Assembly: GCA_029706075.1 (NCBI GenBank)
Contig: JAINUG010000004.1
Location: 3,657,413 to 3,721,412 of the forward strand
Reading direction: 5' to 3'
Length of the DNA: 64,000 nt
Origin: Aldrovandia affinis
Taxonomy: Eukaryota > Chordata > Actinopteri > Notacanthiformes > Halosauridae
Every line of letters starts with the position of its first letter. The stretch's first letter is position 1. Both the position numbers and the translations under genes were made by a program. The notes beneath the pieces are model-generated. The model was not told the origin of the DNA. It ran no database searches and was given only the letters and a program-made list of their open reading frames with translations. This document shows positions 1 through 64,000 of this stretch, piece by piece.

Positions 1-34
1 CTGACTTCTGTGTGGCCCCTCTGTCTTACTGCAG

Positions 35-157
35 GAAATGGAGGATAAGGTGATCAGTCCAGAGAAGGTAGAAGAGGCTAAGCTGAAGGCCAGGTACCCC
101 CACCTTGGGGCCAAGCCTGGTGGCTCTGACCTTCTCAGGAAACGACTTCAAAAGGGG
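35..157 (+). CDS. arpp19: arpp19 penultimate coding exon
   Basis: This exon has 41 codons, from EMEDK to RKRLQKG. It follows a gcag acceptor at 31-34 and is followed by a gtgagt donor at 158. It encodes the conserved [13 protein letters not shown] segment and the K/R-rich stretch just before the FDSGDY motif. It is phase 0 at both ends. Confidence 0.95.
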
Positions 158-651
158 GTGAGTTCTAACCCATTCCTCTGTCTGTGAAGTCTAGATGTGC
201 CAATACTACAATGTTCTGTCCATATTCACTCCTGTACACCTTTCAGTAGTTGTCTTTATGATAACACTTTTGCTTATTTTTATTGACCTCATTCTTAAAT
301 AACACTGTAAATTTGAAACCGGTAAAGCGTTAGCAAATTAGTGCAAGCTGTGAACATCATGTTTGATGGGAAACAAGGGAAATCTCATTTCATTTCAGTC
401 AGAACATTTGAGTACCATTGTGCATCGGCAAGTCTGTTAATCCTCTTCTCCTGACTTTGCGTGTTGCCACCCCTCCACAGCAAAAGTACTTTGACTCTGG
501 TGACTACAACATGGCCAAGGCCAAGATGAAGAACAAACAGCTGCCTGCTGCCACAGCGGAAAAGACTGAGATCACCGGAGACCACATCCCTACCCCTCAG
601 GATCTGCCACAGAGGAAACCCTCTCTCGTGGCTTCCAAACTGGCTGGTTGA
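35..651 (+). CDS. arpp19: arpp19, cAMP-regulated phosphoprotein 19 (3' coding part, two exons)
   Basis: The two exons at 35-157 and 481-651 join in phase 0 and encode the last 97 residues of an endosulfine-family protein. The first exon lies upstream of the window. ARPP19 is phosphorylated by Greatwall/MASTL and then inhibits PP2A-B55, allowing mitotic entry. The FDSGDY core that contains the Greatwall serine is intact at the start of the second exon, and the C-terminal RKPS PKA-type site followed by LVASKLAG is present. The similarity to human ARPP19 is near-identity over both exons, and the C terminus favours ARPP19 over ENSA. Its position just upstream of myo5a on the same strand matches the human gene order. 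Whether it is an arpp19a or arpp19b copy cannot be told from this window. Confidence 0.95.
158..480 (+). other. arpp19 last intron
   Basis: This 323-bp GT-AG intron contains A/T-rich unique-looking sequence. I see no repeat or RNA gene in it. Confidence 0.85.
481..651 (+). CDS. arpp19: arpp19 terminal coding exon with FDSGDY motif
   Basis: This exon has 56 codons plus a TGA stop at 649-651, after a ccacag acceptor. It begins [15 protein letters not shown], so the PP2A-B55-binding and Greatwall target motif is intact, and it ends [12 protein letters not shown], the canonical family C terminus. Confidence 0.96.
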   Translation, partial: QKYFDSGDYNMAKAKMKNKQLPAATAEKTEITGDHIPTPQDLPQRKPSLVASKLAG

Positions 652-1555
652 TGCCAGCTTCAAAAACTGCACTGCTTTGTTCTCATTTCTCTCTCACCTC
701 CTCCTTCACCCTTTGTGTTAGTTTATTTTCCTGGTTTCCCCCCCCCTTTCCCCTTCTCATTTTACTTCCATGTGTAAGTGCCCTGATAAGAACATTTTGG
801 AGAGGTAGACAGACTCCAATTTAAAAAGTGCTGCTGTGGGGAAGGTTTTTGTCTTTTAAGACTGGAATAGTTGTCTTGAGGCAGAGGAGAACATACAAAC
901 AATGTTTCAAAATCTACTCAAAGATTGAAGCATACTGTAGTTCTCGTAATTGAAAGTGTACATATTTCCTGGTGTTGGAGTACTGACAAGATTCAACATT
1001 TTAGAAAGTTTTACATTTTTACTGTATCATTCCTGATGCTTTCACCTAAATTTTGAAGTAACGTGCTTGAATGATTTAAGATGACCCTCGATAATGTCCA
1101 TACCCTCTTCCTCCTCTCTGTCACTGCTATATTCTTTATTTTATATACACAAAAAGTCAAAGAATGGACCACTGAGCTACTGCTAGAAGGTGATGTTTTA
1201 AAAAAAGAAAAAAAAGCATGTGTGACACTATGTCCTAAAAGGCTGCCCTCTGCTTGCCTCTGATCTTGGATGAAAAAATGGCCTTAAATTCTCGTTCAGC
1301 TTTATCAGCCGCAATTTCTCTCGGGCAATATTTGTCCACCCCATCCTTCCCACCCACCCACATCACTCCCCCCGCCTGGGGTAAAACCATGTCTTTGAAC
1401 CAGAATGTGTGCTAAAAATGAACCGAAACCAGTCAAGTAGGAATTGTTGTTGGGTAACTCACTAAATGGTGTTTCGAAGGTGCACGTGCATCGACTGTGC
1501 AGTCACTTTTGTGCCATTTGTTTTGTAAATAAAATAGTTTTGCACAAATGTCTAC
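652..1555 (+). other. arpp19: arpp19 3' UTR
   Basis: A non-coding stretch follows the stop codon, with an early pyrimidine-rich tract at about 690-760. It runs to a canonical AATAAA at 1528-1533, so cleavage is expected roughly 10-30 nt later. The exact end is inferred. Short open frames inside it have no family resemblance. Confidence 0.7.
1528..1533 (+). terminator. arpp19: arpp19 polyadenylation signal AATAAA
   Basis: A perfect AATAAA hexamer lies about 880 bp after the arpp19 stop codon, followed by T-rich sequence. It is the best poly(A) signal before myo5a begins. RNA 3'-end data would be needed to confirm its use. Confidence 0.65.
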
Positions 1556-3759
1556 CTTTTCATCCTTCCATTGTCTGAAACCATGTGATTTTGATTGCTT
1601 TTATCAAAGTATCAATTAAGTTTCTCAGGTTTGAAGGGAGCTGGGGGAGACGTGACAAATTAAGTTAGGGGAGAACTAATATGCTAAGGTAAAAATGACT
1701 ATGACAAATGTGATGACAGCAGTCTGTTAGCAATGAGGTGGGTATGGAACTATAAACAGAATTACAGCTACACAAAGTAAAATTGAAAAAAGTAATGGTT
1801 TATTAATTAAAACCAATGTGTTTCGGCATAGTCTTTGTCAGGGTTTCAACAAACTGAACAAAAACTGCCTATAAAATATAGCCTAACGCATTAAAAAATG
1901 AAAAGGTGTGGAACTACACATCTGTTTACTGTAAGATGTACTAAGAACAGCATTTAAATGTAATTGGCACAAGTGGAACTCAGTGTCAGATAGGTATACA
2001 AAGGGAGCTCATTACCACAACCACTGCTCATACAGAATCTACACCCACCCATATATACTCAATAAATACAATTGAACTCTTACCATATTCAGAAGAGCCA
2101 TTGGTGATGTAATCGAACCTCTACATACAGTAGCTGTTTGCTCTTTCCAGAGTAGTTAACACAGCTAAAGTTTAACATTGTGTAACAAGCCTTTTGCATG
2201 TTAAAAAAGTTTTTTCTACCTCTGCTTATGTATGTTAAGCAGTGGCCTGTGGTTAGAATCAAAAAGCCTTGATGGTGGAGGATTTTCCTGTTGATTATTT
2301 ATTTTATGCCAAATTTACATTATAAAGAAGGTTTTTTTCTTTGGTACAAGATACGGGATACCTTAATGTAAGTAAATAAAAAAGGTTAAATATTGTTATC
2401 AGTTTTGTCCATTTTAAAACTAAGTTTAAGAGTTTACCATGCCATGTTTGTCTATTCATCCTGCTCACTCTTGTCAAGGACTGAAATATTTTTGTATTTA
2501 TATTTGTTTTGACATACCTATTCCAATTTTATATACTTTCCCTCTAAGCACATATTTCTTACGGCAACTATTTTTAATACAGCACTGCAGTCATGCATCG
2601 GTTCAATTATTCGAGCTCAAGTGGAACTAATACAGTAAAACCAATACATGAGGGCCGGGGTTAAGAAAGTGGTCAAGTTGTTTCCTCTGGCGCCATCTTA
2701 AGGTGAAATAAAGAATTGCTTAAAGCGGTGGATATAAGAGTTGGGTAGAGGCTAGATGCTAGCCATCCAAAGGACCGAGATACGAAGTACGCTTGACATC
2801 AAATGCGTGAAATTGAGCATCGTAATTTACGGTTAGCGTTATAGTTAGGTTTAGGGTTCGGGTTCGGTCACACGCACTATAAAATCGTTTATGCCAATCA
2901 CATCTCGAATCGCATCTCGTCCTCGTCCAGGGGGGCATCTAGCCTCTACCATAAGAGTAGGGCTCCCGGAAGTGAATTGAAAGTGGAAATAAAGATGCGT
3001 GAAAAAGACTTCACTACACATACAAATGCATATATATTACACAGATTACCCCATATTACTCTGTGAACTATTAAGTGCCCAAACAAATTACAAATCACGC
3101 TAGTTTAATAATTGAAGTTTGTTTTAAGTCGATAAACACAAGATAGAATCACAACAAGATATATTGATTATATATTTTCATTCATATATGTCATATATTT
3201 TTCTTCGACTTCTTAACTGTGTAGTTGTAAATACATTTAGTTCGATAAGCGATTTGGAATCGGGGGAATGGACACAAGGATGCAGCCGGTGAGCTTTTAA
3301 TTTTGGCAGCACCTCAGGCAGTTATTTTTTGAAATACATGTTTTAACTAGTGCGCAGAAAATGTATATTTGATCAACAGAAGAAATATCTAAGCATTATT
3401 TTGTGTCTTGAACTTTGGATTAACTATAAACCATGACTTGAATTTGAGAATAATTTCGCGCTCAGGTAAATTGATTTTAAAAAAGCCGCTGGGTGGCAGC
3501 CTTCGTCCTTTTTTCTACAAACCTATGGCAACAGCGCTCCTCACAGAATCATTTTATCCATCATACCCACAATGCATAGAGACTCACCAAAATAGCACGA
3601 TTTTCAGGTATCATGTCGGCAGCTGCTCCTGCCTGAAACATCTCCACGTTCGACTGAAAGGATTTCCTCAATCACAAGTGAACGTAAATCAATCGCAAAT
3701 GACGAAAAGCATACTGATATTCTGTTAATCAAGATTGGAGGAAGGCTAAGTTGACCGTC
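1556..3759 (+). other. arpp19-myo5a intergenic and myo5a upstream region
   Basis: This 2.2-kb interval separates the arpp19 poly(A) signal from the myo5a start codon. It is A/T-rich and contains a 209-bp MITE at 2742-2950. The myo5a promoter and 5' UTR must lie in its 3' part unless a further non-coding 5' exon exists. I see no convincing TATA box. No gene of its own is visible. Confidence 0.6.
2742..2950. mobile_element. Short MITE with 16-bp terminal inverted repeats and 8-bp target duplication
   Basis: GGTAGAGGCTAGATGC at 2744-2759 is repeated as a perfect inverted copy at 2935-2950. The element is flanked by ATAAGAGT at 2734-2741 and 2951-2958, an 8-bp direct duplication of the kind hAT elements make. 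There is no coding sequence, so it is a non-autonomous element. It sits about 0.8 kb upstream of the myo5a ATG. The superfamily assignment is inferred from the duplication length. Confidence 0.7.

Positions 3760-64000
<60,241 letters not shown>

Noticed and set aside
385-672. A minus-strand 95-codon frame over the arpp19 terminal exon
   Set aside because: It is the antisense shadow of the conserved ARPP19 coding sequence.
2830-2880. Telomere-like GGTTAGGGTT motifs as an interstitial telomeric repeat
   Set aside because: Only a couple of imperfect units, and they lie within the MITE body.

Overview
This window is ray-finned fish nuclear DNA, most likely teleost. Evidence: large introns, Tc1, hAT and Harbinger DNA-transposon remnants, fish-type V-SINE tails, long (TG)n, (CA)n and (TC)n microsatellites, and two proteins closely matching vertebrate ARPP19 and myosin Va. 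I cannot name the species, or say whether the myosin is the myo5aa or myo5ab co-orthologue.

Layout (all real genes on the + strand): (1) 1-1555, the last two coding exons and 3' UTR of arpp19, the Greatwall-activated PP2A-B55 inhibitor; (2) 1556-3759, a short intergenic/upstream interval with a 0.2 kb MITE; (3) 3760-64000, myo5a, the class Va unconventional myosin heavy chain. I placed 40 coding exons by protein homology, GT-AG boundaries and phase continuity. They cover about 1755 of an expected ~1850 residues; the gene leaves the window inside the globular tail domain. Intron 1 is 16.4 kb.

Protein order in myo5a: motor (exons 1-19; P-loop in exon 5, switch I in exon 6, switch II across exons 10/11, loop 2 in exon 15), six IQ motifs (exons 19-21), coiled-coil stalk (exons 21-34) carrying the alternative cassettes B (9 nt, DYNLL site), D and F (melanophilin site), then the cargo-binding globular tail (exons 35-40). 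The order arpp19 then myo5a on one strand matches the human neighbourhood.

Points to check first: a one-base deletion in a C run in exon 16 that breaks the motor reading frame while everything else is intact (assembly error or real lesion); a possible undescribed 57-nt in-frame cassette exon at 55891-55947 between exons C and D; the 9-nt exon B; and an exon F three codons shorter than the mammalian one. Introns hold a nested transposon record: two hAT elements (one with a perfect 8-bp duplication and an antisense transposase relic), two Tc1 elements (one split by a LINE tail), a Harbinger relic, a 5S-headed SINE, tRNA-headed SINEs and other inverted-repeat elements. I found no CRISPR, operon, functional tRNA/rRNA gene or viral gene. 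I did not find a wholly new system; the novelty lies in splicing and mobile-element details.
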